In this document: positions 43,620 through 52,736 of the stretch, piece by piece
How positions within the stretch are numbered: the stretch's first letter is position 1
How the letters are laid out: every line of letters begins with the position of its first letter
DNA from: Bacteroidota bacterium
GTDB taxonomy: Bacteria; Bacteroidota; Bacteroidia; Cytophagales; Cyclobacteriaceae
NCBI GenBank assembly: GCA_023417785.1
Contig: JAEZEH010000094.1
Coordinates: 1-64,000 of the forward strand
DNA: 64,000 nt
Direction of reading: 5' to 3'
Notes under the pieces: generated by a model
The model's input: the letters and a program-made list of their open reading frames with translations, nothing else
What the model was told of the DNA's origin: nothing
Databases searched by the model: none
Translations under genes and position numbers: made by a program

Positions 43620-44614
43620 TGAAGGGAGTAATTACATTCGGTGAAGTCATGATGCGGCTGTCCTGCGAAAATTACGGCAGGCTTAGACAAGCCAGAAGCT
43701 TCAACGTTTTGTATGTAGGCTCCGAAGCCAGTGTGGCGTCGTCGCTGGCGCTAAGTGGTATAACTTCGGCGCACGTGACGTGTTTGCCGGATGACGATCT
43801 GGGTGCTGCTGCTGCTGGAACGCTTGCTCATTACAGTGTCGATACAGCACACATCGTTTTTAAAAAGGGCCGCATAGGTGTGTTCTTTCTTGAATACGGT
43901 GCCTCTATACGCGCACCCAAAATCATTTACGACCGTTTTGAATCTGTTTTCGCAAGACTAAACCCGGCGGAGTTTGATTGGAAATCCATTCTTAAAGACG
44001 CGCAGTGGTTTCATTGGTCCGGAATCACGCCCGCGATATCGGCCGAAGCCGCACAAGCCTGCCTGGAGGCTGTCCAAACCGCTTCGTCAATGGGAATTAC
44101 GGTTTCTGGTGATATCAATTACCGCCGGAACCTTTGGCAATATGGCAAATCACCGCGGGAGGTGATGCCTGAACTCATCCGGCATTCACATGTGCTGGTG
44201 GCCGGAGTTACCGACCTTGAGAATTGCCTCGGAATAACGGGTGAAACCTGGGAGGAAGCTTGTCGCAACGCCGCTTCTCAATACCCGAACATCACTAAAA
44301 TTACGGCTACTTCACGCAAGACGATCACGGCGTCGCATAACATCCTTTCAGGTATGATGTGGAACGGCAACGAAATATTAACTACGCGCGAGTTCGATCT
44401 CCGTCCAATCGTGGATCGCGTAGGGGCGGGGGATGCGTTTATGGCAGGTTTTATTTTTGCCAGCATCACCGGAAAGACAGATCAGGACATTATTGACTAC
44501 GCGACCGCCGCCGGAGCAATGAAACACACCATCGAGGGCGACGTAAATGTTGCCTCTGTGGCAGAGATCACAGCTTTGCTTGAGGGCGAAAATGTCGGTA
44601 AGCTGCTGCGTTAG
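43619..44614 (+). CDS. kdgK: 2-keto-3-deoxygluconate kinase
   Basis: A 331-residue PfkB-family (ribokinase-like) sugar kinase that phosphorylates KDG to KDPG. It shows ITFGEVMMRLSCENYGRL at the start with the GE(V/I)M...LS motif of KdgK, the catalytic-base motif VGAGDAFMAGF near the end, and YDRFESVFARL. It starts inside the uxaC stop codon and ends 5 bp before eda. Confidence 0.94.
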   Translation: MKGVITFGEVMMRLSCENYGRLRQARSFNVLYVGSEASVASSLALSGITSAHVTCLPDDDLGAAAAGTLAHYSVDTAHIVFKKGRIGVFFLEYGASIRAPKIIYDRFESVFARLNPAEFDWKSILKDAQWFHWSGITPAISAEAAQACLEAVQTASSMGITVSGDINYRRNLWQYGKSPREVMPELIRHSHVLVAGVTDLENCLGITGETWEEACRNAASQYPNITKITATSRKTITASHNILSGMMWNGNEILTTREFDLRPIVDRVGAGDAFMAGFIFASITGKTDQDIIDYATAAGAMKHTIEGDVNVASVAEITALLEGENVGKLLR

Positions 44615-44619
44615 CACAT

Positions 44620-45300
44620 ATGCTTGTTAGCGCCGAAACGATATCGCAGAAGATCCAACAATCGGGAATCGTTCCTTTGTTCACTCCGGAGAATGAGGAA
44701 GAGGGACTCGCGGTGATTGAAGCGTCTTATCTGGCAGGCATCCGCATGTTTGAGATGACTAACCGGCGAGCCAACTCGCATGCGATATTTACTAAACTCA
44801 TACGACAACAGAACGATTTTCCCGACCTCATCCTCGGAATCGGAACTATTATGGATGGTGATACATCACAACGATTCATCGACTCGGGCGCGCAATTCAT
44901 TATTTCACCGATCTTCAATCCGGACATGGCTGATGTGTGTAACAGAAATCGTGTTATGTGGATCCCGGGATGCGCAACACTCACTGAAATCATTAACGCA
45001 AAAAATTGCGGCGCTGAAATTATCAAACTCTTCCCCGGTTCTGTGCTCGGCCCTGGTTTTGTTTCCAGTATACTACCCGTTGTCCCCGGCCTTAAACTGA
45101 TGATCACCGGAGGGGTGGAACCTACAATTGAAAATCTCTCAATGTGGTTCAGGGCCGGAGCATATTGCGTGGGAATGGGTTCTCATCTTTTCCCGCGGCC
45201 TTTGCTTGAAGCGAAAGCGTGGACCGAAATACAGCATAGGATTCAAAACGCTGTTGACCTGGCGAATCAAATCCGACTCTCACTTAGCGGGAAGAAGTAG
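44620..45300 (+). CDS. eda: bifunctional KHG/KDPG aldolase
   Basis: A 226-residue class I aldolase splitting KDPG into pyruvate and glyceraldehyde-3-phosphate, the last step of hexuronate breakdown. The Schiff-base Lys lies in AEIIKLFPGSVLG, and the family's FEMTNRRANSHA and GIGTIMDGD are present (Eda normally has the related E(V/I)T(L/M)R and GAGTV). GVEPTIENLSMWFRAGA is the phosphate-binding part. Closes the operon; about 115 bp separate it from the next gene. Confidence 0.93.
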   Translation: MLVSAETISQKIQQSGIVPLFTPENEEEGLAVIEASYLAGIRMFEMTNRRANSHAIFTKLIRQQNDFPDLILGIGTIMDGDTSQRFIDSGAQFIISPIFNPDMADVCNRNRVMWIPGCATLTEIINAKNCGAEIIKLFPGSVLGPGFVSSILPVVPGLKLMITGGVEPTIENLSMWFRAGAYCVGMGSHLFPRPLLEAKAWTEIQHRIQNAVDLANQIRLSLSGKK

Positions 45301-45415
45301 CACAGCGTTCGGTGGTCCACTGTTCTCCTGAATCAGGGTCCGTGTACTTAATGTGTTACGTTTCCATTAACCTTCGGTATACCTTTAATGGCATAAGTAT
45401 TTATTTTTTTGCAGC

Positions 45416-46537
45416 ATGATCCGCCGCTGCATGCTCATTTACGTTCTTTTGTTACATGTTCCATTCGCCAATGGGCAACAGCGCGAAACGGAAAACGTAG
45501 TTATTGTAACGCTCGATGGATTCCGGTGGCGGGAGGTATTTAACGGAGCTGACAAAAATATCCTTTGTAGGGAGGAATACACCAGCGACACTACGGTCAT
45601 TAGCCGTTTCAATGCCACAACTGCAGACGAGCGAAGGCAAAAGTTATTACCCTTTTTGTGGAATGTTATTGCGCGTGAGGGCCAGCTTTACGGAAATCGG
45701 AAATTCGGCAACCGTATGAATCTTCAAAACATGAATTTGTATTCGTACGCCGGCTATAGCGAGATGTTCGTCGGTTTTGCAGACCCACGCGTACGGAACA
45801 ATAAACCGAAACCAAATCCAAATAGCACTGTTCTCGAAGCGATAAACAACCAGGAGGGATTTAAAGGCAAAGTTGCTGCATTTGCAACATGGGATATTAT
45901 GTCTTTCATACTCCGTGAAAAGCAATCGGGGATATATATAAACAGCGGCAATGATAAGGCCCATGGATCGGATGTTTCCGGGAACGAGAGTTCGCTTAAC
46001 TTCATGACAGATGAGATCCAAAATCCGCAAGGTGGCAGGTACGATAACTTTACATTTCAGTATGCGATGGAGTACCTGAAGCGTGAGCGACCACGATTAC
46101 TATTCATCAGTTTTGATGAAACTGACGCACACGCTCATAGGGGACGTTATGACCTTTATCTGGAAGCTGCCCATCGCGCTGACCAAATGATCGCTGAGTT
46201 ATGGAGGTGGATTCAATCGCAGGACGACTACAAAAACAAAACAACACTTCTCATCGCAACAGATCATGGCCGCGGCACCAGTCCAAAAGGGTGGCGCAGG
46301 CACGCACTACTCTACCGGGGTTCGGCTCAGGTTTGGTTTGCTGCCATCGGGCCGGACACGCCGCCTTCAGGAGAAATGAAAATCAGGATGCGTATCAGTC
46401 AGACTCAGATTGCACAAACAATAGCGGCGCTTCTTGGCGTGCCTTACCATCAGGTAAGAAAAACCGGCGATCCAATTAGCACTATCTTCCGCGATCCAGA
46501 CACACCATTGGCGCCTGTCTTATCAGCGGAAGAGTAA
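45416..46537 (+). CDS. exported alkaline-phosphatase-superfamily protein (phosphodiesterase/sulfatase-like)
   Basis: A 373-residue secreted protein with a short signal peptide (MLIYVLLLHVPFANG). It has the alkaline phosphatase superfamily fold: metal-binding VIVTLDGFRWREVF near the start, DETDAHAHRGRYDLY in the middle and ATDHGRG plus HALLYRGSAQVWFAAIGP toward the end. The standard nucleophile position after the first Asp-Gly is not obvious, so phosphodiesterase, sulfatase or a non-catalytic role cannot be told apart. It follows the hexuronate operon on the same strand and may remove a phosphate or sulfate group from extracellular sugars; that link is inference. Confidence 0.75.
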   Translation: MIRRCMLIYVLLLHVPFANGQQRETENVVIVTLDGFRWREVFNGADKNILCREEYTSDTTVISRFNATTADERRQKLLPFLWNVIAREGQLYGNRKFGNRMNLQNMNLYSYAGYSEMFVGFADPRVRNNKPKPNPNSTVLEAINNQEGFKGKVAAFATWDIMSFILREKQSGIYINSGNDKAHGSDVSGNESSLNFMTDEIQNPQGGRYDNFTFQYAMEYLKRERPRLLFISFDETDAHAHRGRYDLYLEAAHRADQMIAELWRWIQSQDDYKNKTTLLIATDHGRGTSPKGWRRHALLYRGSAQVWFAAIGPDTPPSGEMKIRMRISQTQIAQTIAALLGVPYHQVRKTGDPISTIFRDPDTPLAPVLSAEE

Positions 46538-46602
46538 TGAACAACTCGCCGTCTACTGCCGAATAGAGACATAGCTATACCGTCTGTCTAAATTGATCCC
46601 GA

Positions 46603-46634
46603 AAAGAGATTTTATTCTAAAGAGATTTTATTCG
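46603..46634. repeat. 16-bp tandem duplication at the PRC-barrel gene end
   Basis: AAAGAGATTTTATTC(T/G) occurs twice head to tail (46603-46618 and 46619-46634, 15 of 16 identical). The right copy overlaps the stop codon of the PRC-barrel gene. A slippage or duplication event is the simple explanation; no hairpin forms. Confidence 0.7.
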
Positions 46635-47089
46635 CCCATTTGTAACTGCGGCATAGCATCAAGCGGAATGTACTCACGGCTTGGCGCATACGTGTGCGCT
46701 CTCTGACCGTTGGTCCGTGCATGCTCGGGAGCGACATGGGTAGCCCGCTCAGGAACGCGGTTGGGCATACTGTACGCATTTTCTACTTTTTCAAAGAAAT
46801 ATGGATCTTCTGCGATCTGGAAGAGATCATGCGTATTCATAAACAATTCTGTCCGCATCGCGTCGGCCTGGTCGACGAGATAGCCCGTGTGGTCGGGGTT
46901 CGTTGCCAGCATTCTCCAGGGAATGGGGTAATATCCCGGGGAATCAAAGAATTCCGCGATGATATAAAGAATTTTACCTTGTTCGGCATCCATTACCCAT
47001 TCTACCACTTTACCGATATCTTGTCCTGATTCATTTTGTAATCCAAGTGATATTAATCGCGCGCCTCTGGCAAGTCTCGGAATCTCCAT
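46628..47089 (-). CDS. PRC-barrel domain protein
   Basis: A 153-residue cytoplasmic protein. Residues about 8-75 form a PRC-barrel (RLISLGLQNESGQDIGKVVEWVMD then GKILYIIAEFF, PIPWRMLATN), a beta-barrel named after the H subunit of photosynthetic reaction centres but widespread in bacteria. The C-terminal third is polar and probably disordered, with HVAPEHARTNGQRAHTYAP. No operon partner. Function unknown; such genes are often stress-induced. Confidence 0.8.
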   Translation of the reverse strand: MEIPRLARGARLISLGLQNESGQDIGKVVEWVMDAEQGKILYIIAEFFDSPGYYPIPWRMLATNPDHTGYLVDQADAMRTELFMNTHDLFQIAEDPYFFEKVENAYSMPNRVPERATHVAPEHARTNGQRAHTYAPSREYIPLDAMPQLQMGE

Positions 47090-47312
47090 ATAATATCTTT
47101 TTTATTTATGTTTGTTTGTTCAGTGAACCGCATTAATGCAAAATTCATGCTTACGTTCGCTGAACATGATTATAAAATAATAGGGCCATAACTTTCGCTT
47201 AAAATGAAGTACCGGTGGGGTTAAAATTTCCATTGTTCGGGGACTGCCGCTACAATTTGGGGAACGGCCGCACGGAGGGCAGAAACGCCTCGATGTCCCT
47301 GGCCTTTCCCAA

Positions 47313-48002
47313 TTATTCCGCTAATCTGAAGACGACGGGGAGAACCATTTTCACCTTCACGGGTTTGCCTCGTTGTTTGCCGGGGTTCCATCGCGAAAGG
47401 CCGATCACACGCATCGCTTCTTCATCGCAACCGTTGCCAATTCCACGAACAACGTTTATACGCTGTGGCACACCATTTCTTTCGACGACAAACTCAACGT
47501 ATACCGTTCCCGTGGTGTTGTATCGGATGGCTTTCTTAGGATACCTTAAGTTTTTACCAAGTGTTTTGTAGAACGCATCTAAACCGCCCACAGGCTCGGG
47601 CTTATGTTCCACAAAAATGAAGGTAGTTGTGTCGTCGGGGAATTCAACTGGCAACTCAAGTCCGCTAAAAGGATCGGAAAGTTCTTCAGGATCGGGGTCA
47701 ACCGCCGGATCAGGTGACGATTCACTAACCAGCACGGCTTCTTTTATTCGACTCAAATCAATCAACTGAGCGGGTTGTTTCACCGCGGGAGGGGGAAGTT
47801 TTTCTTTGTGAGTCGTGACGGGCACAGCGGCCACGTACACATCAGGCACAACGGGCCTGGGCAAGTCCCCATCGCCTGTCTCGTAGGGCACAGCAATGCG
47901 AAACGCTGAAATTACAATCAGCAAACTGAGGGCAAGACTAAAGTTGAATATGAGGTTCCGCTTCCTGTGAACATCATACCGGGGATTCTTCTTAGGTTCC
48001 AT
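47313..48002 (-). CDS. TonB-family energy transducer
   Basis: A 229-residue TonB. It has a basic start (MEPKKNPRYDVHRKRNLIF), one membrane helix (about 19-35, NFSLALSLLIVISAFRIAV), a Pro/Asp-rich periplasmic stretch (45-130) and a C-terminal TonB domain (about 140-229) with GGLDAFYKTLGKNLRYPKKAI and NTTGTVYVEFVVERNG, GIGNGCDEEAMRVIGLSRWNPGKQRGKPV. It passes proton-motive energy from ExbB/ExbD to outer-membrane receptors; exbB/exbD and a receptor gene are not adjacent. Confidence 0.9.
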   Translation of the reverse strand: MEPKKNPRYDVHRKRNLIFNFSLALSLLIVISAFRIAVPYETGDGDLPRPVVPDVYVAAVPVTTHKEKLPPPAVKQPAQLIDLSRIKEAVLVSESSPDPAVDPDPEELSDPFSGLELPVEFPDDTTTFIFVEHKPEPVGGLDAFYKTLGKNLRYPKKAIRYNTTGTVYVEFVVERNGVPQRINVVRGIGNGCDEEAMRVIGLSRWNPGKQRGKPVKVKMVLPVVFRLAE

Positions 48003-48169
48003 AAAATTTGAGGTTTAATGAATGGAACCGCGCGGCGTAATAACTAGTCTGGACCCATAATGTCGGGTACAAAGAAAAGTCACTTCACCGTAATAAAATT
48101 CAGAATGCCGGATGGATCGGTTCGCAGCCGGTGTGGTATTAACTATAGCAGGTCCCGACCGGGAATGAT

Positions 48170-49603
48170 TTAAAATTCCGCATTCTTAGGGAATCGCGGA
48201 TAAGGAATGACGTCGCGGATGTTGGTCATGCCGGTGACGAATAGCATCAATCGTTCAAAACCAAGGCCGAAACCACTATGGGGTGCGGACCCAAATTTTC
48301 TCAGTTCGAGATACCACCAGAGGTCCTTTTCGGGTAATCCCAGTTCCTGAACGCGGCTAACAAGGCGGTCATAGCGTTCTTCACGCTGCGAGCCTCCGAT
48401 AATTTCGCCGATCCCGGGAAACAGAACATCCATTGCAGCAACCGTTTTCCCATCCTCATTCTGACGCATATAGAATGCTTTGATTTCAGCAGGATAGTTA
48501 TACAAAATCACCGGCTTTTTGAAATGCTTCTCCACAAGATAGCGTTCGTGTTCCGACTGCAAATCTACGCCCCATTGGTCAATGAGGTATTGAAACTTCT
48601 TTTTCTTGTTTGGGCTGCTGTTACGGAGAATATCAATCGCTTCGGTATAGGTGAGCCGTTGGAAATCATTTTCCGAAACAAATTTCAACCGGTCGATCAA
48701 ACCCATTTCGCTGCGCTGATCCTGGGGTTTCTGCTGCTCTTCTTCCTGCGCACGTTTATGAAGGAAATTCAGGTCATCGAAACAGTTTTCGAGCGCGTAA
48801 CGCACGAGGTATTGCAGAAACTCCTGAGCCAGCTGCATGTTGTCGTTGATGTCGTAGAATGCCATTTCCGGTTCGATCATCCAGAACTCGGCCAGGTGAC
48901 GCGTAGTGTTTGAGTTTTCTGCCCGGAACGTAGGTCCGAAGGTATAAATATCTCCCAGGGCAAGAGCGTACGTTTCTCCCTCCAGCTGACCCGATACGGT
49001 CAGATTCGTTTCCCGGCCGAAAAAGTCTTCCCTGAAGTCGACTTGGCCATCTTCGGTAAGTGGTGGGTTTTGCGCATCGAGTGTAGTTACACGAAACATC
49101 GCCCCCGCACCTTCGGCATCCGACCCCGTGACAATCGGCGTGTGAATATATGCGAAGCTTCTTTCGTTGAAAAACTGGTGGACGGCAAAGGCCATCGCAT
49201 GTCTCAAACGCATTACAGCCCCGAAGGTATTGGTTCGTGGCCGGAGGTGCGCGATGTCGCGAAGAAACTCGAAGCTGTGTTTCTTAGGTTGAAGGGGATA
49301 CTTTTCGGCATCGCAATCACCCAGGATGGTCAACTCCCTGACTTTAACCTCTGCCGTTTGACCTTTCGCAGGGGAAGGAATGAGTTCTCCGGTAACGGCG
49401 ATACATGCACCGGTAGTTATTCTTTTCAAAATAGACTCATCCGTCTGATTGAAATCTACCACGGCCTGGATATTGTGAATTGTCGACCCGTCGTTTATGG
49501 CAATGAACTGGTTGTTTCGGAAAGTTCTGACCCAGCCTTTAACCGTAACCTCCTGACCTTCCGGGGTCAGCTTTAAGAGTTCTTTGATTTTTGTTCTGGC
49601 CAT
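48170..49603 (-). CDS. asnS: asparaginyl-tRNA synthetase
   Basis: A 477-residue class IIb aminoacyl-tRNA synthetase. The N-terminal OB-fold anticodon domain covers about 1-110 (VTVKGWVRTFRNNQFIAIND); the catalytic domain has motif 1 (LRHAMAFAVHQFFNER), motif 2 (FTFGPTFRAENSNTTRHLAEFWMIEPEMAF) and motif 3 (GFGLGFERLMLFVTGM). The Asn-specific signature and the lack of the large GAD insert separate it from AspRS. Divergent from rpoN. Confidence 0.96.
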   Translation of the reverse strand: MARTKIKELLKLTPEGQEVTVKGWVRTFRNNQFIAINDGSTIHNIQAVVDFNQTDESILKRITTGACIAVTGELIPSPAKGQTAEVKVRELTILGDCDAEKYPLQPKKHSFEFLRDIAHLRPRTNTFGAVMRLRHAMAFAVHQFFNERSFAYIHTPIVTGSDAEGAGAMFRVTTLDAQNPPLTEDGQVDFREDFFGRETNLTVSGQLEGETYALALGDIYTFGPTFRAENSNTTRHLAEFWMIEPEMAFYDINDNMQLAQEFLQYLVRYALENCFDDLNFLHKRAQEEEQQKPQDQRSEMGLIDRLKFVSENDFQRLTYTEAIDILRNSSPNKKKKFQYLIDQWGVDLQSEHERYLVEKHFKKPVILYNYPAEIKAFYMRQNEDGKTVAAMDVLFPGIGEIIGGSQREERYDRLVSRVQELGLPEKDLWWYLELRKFGSAPHSGFGLGFERLMLFVTGMTNIRDVIPYPRFPKNAEF

Positions 49604-49753
49604 ATCTTATTTACCGATTCGGTGTTTTTTAAGGGAGTGCAAAAAACGAAAAAACTTGCCAGTTTTGGAAGTTTTACCGGCAGTAAGTCCGGCTTCGCCC
49701 GGGAAGATTTCTGACCGAAGCAGCTTTCAGGGACAAACTCTGGACTATTTTTA

Positions 49754-49761
49754 TAAATTTG
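49754..49761 (+). promoter_or_regulatory. -7 promoter box for rpoN
   Basis: TAAATTTG matches TAnnTTTG exactly and lies 41 bp before the rpoN ATG. The -33 region is CTTTCA-like and weak. Confidence 0.5.
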
Positions 49762-49802
49762 CATGGAGTTTGATAGACCCGATTTAAAACGAAAGGAGCG
49801 GA

Positions 49803-51251
49803 ATGCAAAAGCTTGGTTTAAGCCAATCGCTACAACAGAAGTTATCTCCCCAACAGATTCAGTTTATAAAGCTGTTGCAGGTACCTACTGCCGAGCTGGA
49901 AGCAAGGATTGAAGAAGAACTCGAGATAAATCCGGCTCTTGAGGAAGGGGAAGAACAGGACGGACCTGACGAGAATTTCGAAGAGCCCGAATTTCAGGAA
50001 AACGGTAATAAAGAAGATGACGTTGACATAAAAGATTATCTGCCCGACGACGATTACAGTGGATACAAAATGCAGGGTGACGGTGGCGAAGAAGAAGACC
50101 GCGACATGCCGATACCTATGGCCAGCAGCCTGCATGAACAGCTTATGAGCCAGCTTGACTTTCTAGGGCTTGATGAGCATAAGTATAACATTGGTAAGCA
50201 GCTCGTAGGAAGCATCGAAAGCGACGGCTACATACGTCGTGACCTCGACTCGATTGTAAATGATCTCGCTTTTTCTCTGGGCATCGAAACCACCTACGAT
50301 GAGGTAGAGATGGTGCTTAAAATGATCCAGACGTTCGATCCGCCTGGAATAGCGGCGCGTGACCTTCAGGAGTGTTTGCTTCTTCAGCTGGACCGCATGG
50401 ACAACGGACATGATATTGACGTGGCGGTTGCAAAGAAGATCATTTCCGACTGCTATGAGGAGTTCACGAAAAAGCATTACCAGAAGATTCAGAAGAAACT
50501 CGACACCGAAGACGAAGATTTTATCCGCGATGCAGTTGAGCTAATCGTGAAACTGAACCCCAAACCGGGTGGTGGCGGCGCCTCCAATATGGTCAAGAAC
50601 CAATACATTATCCCGGACTTCATATTGACAAACAATAACGGCAAACTGGAGCTTGCACTGAATAGTCGAAATGCCCCGGAGTTGCGCATCAGCAGGTCAT
50701 ACACCGAGATGTTCAAGGCGTATGATAAGAGTGACAAAAAGGACAAGAAACTGAAAGACGCTGTCAGTTTTGTTAAGCAGAAACTTGATGCCGCAAAATG
50801 GTTTATTGACGCTATCAAGCAACGTCAGCAAACGTTGCTCAGAACGATGAAAGCAATCATCGATTTTCAATACGACTTCTTCTTAGAAGGCGATGAAACA
50901 AAGCTAAAGCCGATGATCCTTAAAGATATTGCTACGATGATCAATATGGACATCTCCACCGTTTCGAGGGTCGCGAGCAGTAAGGCGGTTCAAACCGATT
51001 TCGGTATTTATCCACTGAAGTACTTTTTCTCGGAGGGCATTTCCACCGACTCTGGCGAGGAAGTAAGCAGCCGCGAGGTTAAGCAGATCATTAAAGACAT
51101 CATTGAAAAGGAGGATAAGAACAAACCCTTATCCGACGACAAGCTTGAAAAAATTCTGAACGACAAAGGCTACAATATTGCACGGCGCACTGTAGCTAAA
51201 TACCGAGAGCAACTTAATATTCCTGTCGCGCGGCTTCGTAAAGAAATGTAA
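49803..51251 (+). CDS. rpoN: RNA polymerase sigma-54 factor
   Basis: A 482-residue RpoN. Region I is the Gln/Leu-rich start (KLGLSQSLQQKLSPQQIQFI), followed by an acidic linker (about 45-100), the core-binding domain (110-330), an HTH-like region (PMILKDIATMINMDISTVSRV) and the C-terminal RpoN box ARRTVAKYRE (near 460) that reads the -24 element. It allows transcription from -24/-12 promoters with AAA+ activators; none of those is in the window. The next gene starts two bases after its stop, so it is probably cotranscribed. Confidence 0.97.
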   Translation: MQKLGLSQSLQQKLSPQQIQFIKLLQVPTAELEARIEEELEINPALEEGEEQDGPDENFEEPEFQENGNKEDDVDIKDYLPDDDYSGYKMQGDGGEEEDRDMPIPMASSLHEQLMSQLDFLGLDEHKYNIGKQLVGSIESDGYIRRDLDSIVNDLAFSLGIETTYDEVEMVLKMIQTFDPPGIAARDLQECLLLQLDRMDNGHDIDVAVAKKIISDCYEEFTKKHYQKIQKKLDTEDEDFIRDAVELIVKLNPKPGGGGASNMVKNQYIIPDFILTNNNGKLELALNSRNAPELRISRSYTEMFKAYDKSDKKDKKLKDAVSFVKQKLDAAKWFIDAIKQRQQTLLRTMKAIIDFQYDFFLEGDETKLKPMILKDIATMINMDISTVSRVASSKAVQTDFGIYPLKYFFSEGISTDSGEEVSSREVKQIIKDIIEKEDKNKPLSDDKLEKILNDKGYNIARRTVAKYREQLNIPVARLRKEM

Positions 51252-51252
51252 G

Positions 51253-51888
51253 ATGACGAGTACAATATTAGCGCGTATTGTCTCCGTTATATTTCACCCG
51301 CTTCTGCTGGCAACGTATCTGTTTGCTGTGTTTGCGTTTGTTTTTCCCATCGCATTCGATCCCATTAGTGACGACGGTATCTGGCGATTTATCTTTATTC
51401 TTTTCTGCGTGACATTCGTGTTGCCGGTGATGATGGTCACCCTGCTGAAACTTCTTGGAGTCACTGACACATTCACGATGCGATCCCGCGGTGAAAGAGT
51501 CATTCCTTTTGTGATGATCAGCATATTTTATACTGCCGTAACCTGGGTCTTTTATCACCGCGCCGAGGTAAGTCTCAACGATAATTTTTTGAAGTTTCTG
51601 ATTGTCATCAACGTGCTCGTGCTGGTGTGTACACTCGTAACCTTTTTTTATAAAGTAAGTGTACACTCGGTAGGCGTATGGGGTTTCATTGGAATTCTTC
51701 TGCCGTTGAATAACCTTTCAGAAACATCGGCCTTGTTTTACCCGCTGCTTATAGCAATTGTTCTCGCCGGCGCTATCATGTCTGCGCGCCTTAAGTTACA
51801 GGTGCACAATCTGGGGGAAGTACTCATGGGCTCGATCGTGGGATTGGGAACGAGTTTTCTTATGATGTCCCATCTATTCCGTTATTAG
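51253..51888 (+). CDS. PAP2-like integral membrane protein
   Basis: A 211-residue protein with six or so hydrophobic segments and a first signal-like segment (ILARIVSVIFHPLLLATYLF). The end has LKLQVHNLGEVLMGSIVGLGTSF: a His-x4-Glu near a helix, resembling the last active-site motif of PAP2 phosphatases (SRxYxGxHxxxD). Only this one of the three PAP2 motifs is clear, so I call it PAP2-like with reserve. It directly follows rpoN. Function unknown. Confidence 0.6.
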   Translation: MTSTILARIVSVIFHPLLLATYLFAVFAFVFPIAFDPISDDGIWRFIFILFCVTFVLPVMMVTLLKLLGVTDTFTMRSRGERVIPFVMISIFYTAVTWVFYHRAEVSLNDNFLKFLIVINVLVLVCTLVTFFYKVSVHSVGVWGFIGILLPLNNLSETSALFYPLLIAIVLAGAIMSARLKLQVHNLGEVLMGSIVGLGTSFLMMSHLFRY

Positions 51889-51941
51889 GATTTTTTGCCT
51901 ACTTTTTCCTTTCTGAATAATAACCAATAACCGGACCGACC

Positions 51942-52724
51942 ATGGCCTACGAATACCTTAAGTATGCTACCGATTCAGGGACGTGTACGATCACGTTGAA
52001 TCGACCTGAAGTTTATAACGCATTGAATGATGAAATCACCTTTGAATTACAGGACGCCCTGAAACAGGCTGCCCGTGACGAACAGGTTCGTGTACTCGTG
52101 CTGACCGGCGAAGGCAAGGCTTTTTGTTCCGGCCAGGATCTGAAAGCATCGCCGGGAAATCAGAAACGTTCATTTATAGATTCGCTGCACAAGCGGTATA
52201 ATCCGATCATCCGCTTGATCGCTGATATGCCTAAACCTGTTATTGCCAAAGTGAACGGCGTAGCGGCAGGGGCAGGGTGTTCGCTTGCACTGGCCTGTGA
52301 TCTGGTCGTCGCCGCTGAGGAAGCACAGTTCATCGAAGTATTCATCAATATCGGATTGGTACCAGATTCAGGGTCATCGTACTTTCTTCCCCGCACGGTG
52401 GGAATGCCACGGGCATTTGAACTTGCCTCTATGGGCACACGGGTAAAAGGCTCCGAGGCTGTTGCAATGGGTTTGATCAACAAAGCGGTACCAGCCGATA
52501 AACTTGACGCAGAGATCGCAAGGTACACTGATTATTATTCTGCTGCCCCTACTAAAGCTATCGGACTCATCAAAAAAATGCTTCGGAAAGGTATGACGTC
52601 TTCGTTGGAAGAAGTGCTCGACTATGAGGCATACTGTCAGGAGATAGCGGGAAACTCGCTGGACTACAAAGAGGGCGTTTCCGCTTTTCTGGAAAAACGT
52701 AAGCCTGCCTTCCAGGGCAAATAG
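51942..52724 (+). CDS. enoyl-CoA hydratase/isomerase, PaaG-like
   Basis: A 260-residue crotonase-fold protein. The oxyanion-hole residues lie in AFCSGQDLKAS and NGVAAGAGCSLALACDL; the acidic catalytic residue is Asp142 in GLVPDSGSSYFLPR. Asp there with no Glu at the hydratase position is typical of PaaG-type 1,2-epoxyphenylacetyl-CoA isomerases and of delta3-delta2 isomerases rather than of true hydratases. Neighbours (rpoN, an outer-membrane protein) say nothing about substrate and no other phenylacetate genes are near. Symbol withheld for that reason. Confidence 0.82.
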   Translation: MAYEYLKYATDSGTCTITLNRPEVYNALNDEITFELQDALKQAARDEQVRVLVLTGEGKAFCSGQDLKASPGNQKRSFIDSLHKRYNPIIRLIADMPKPVIAKVNGVAAGAGCSLALACDLVVAAEEAQFIEVFINIGLVPDSGSSYFLPRTVGMPRAFELASMGTRVKGSEAVAMGLINKAVPADKLDAEIARYTDYYSAAPTKAIGLIKKMLRKGMTSSLEEVLDYEAYCQEIAGNSLDYKEGVSAFLEKRKPAFQGK

Positions 52725-52736
52725 CGCGAATCAGTC

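Noticed and set aside
46538..46627. Insertion-sequence scar
   Set aside because: Only the 16-bp tandem duplication is present, with no inverted repeats or transposase remnant; slippage is enough.
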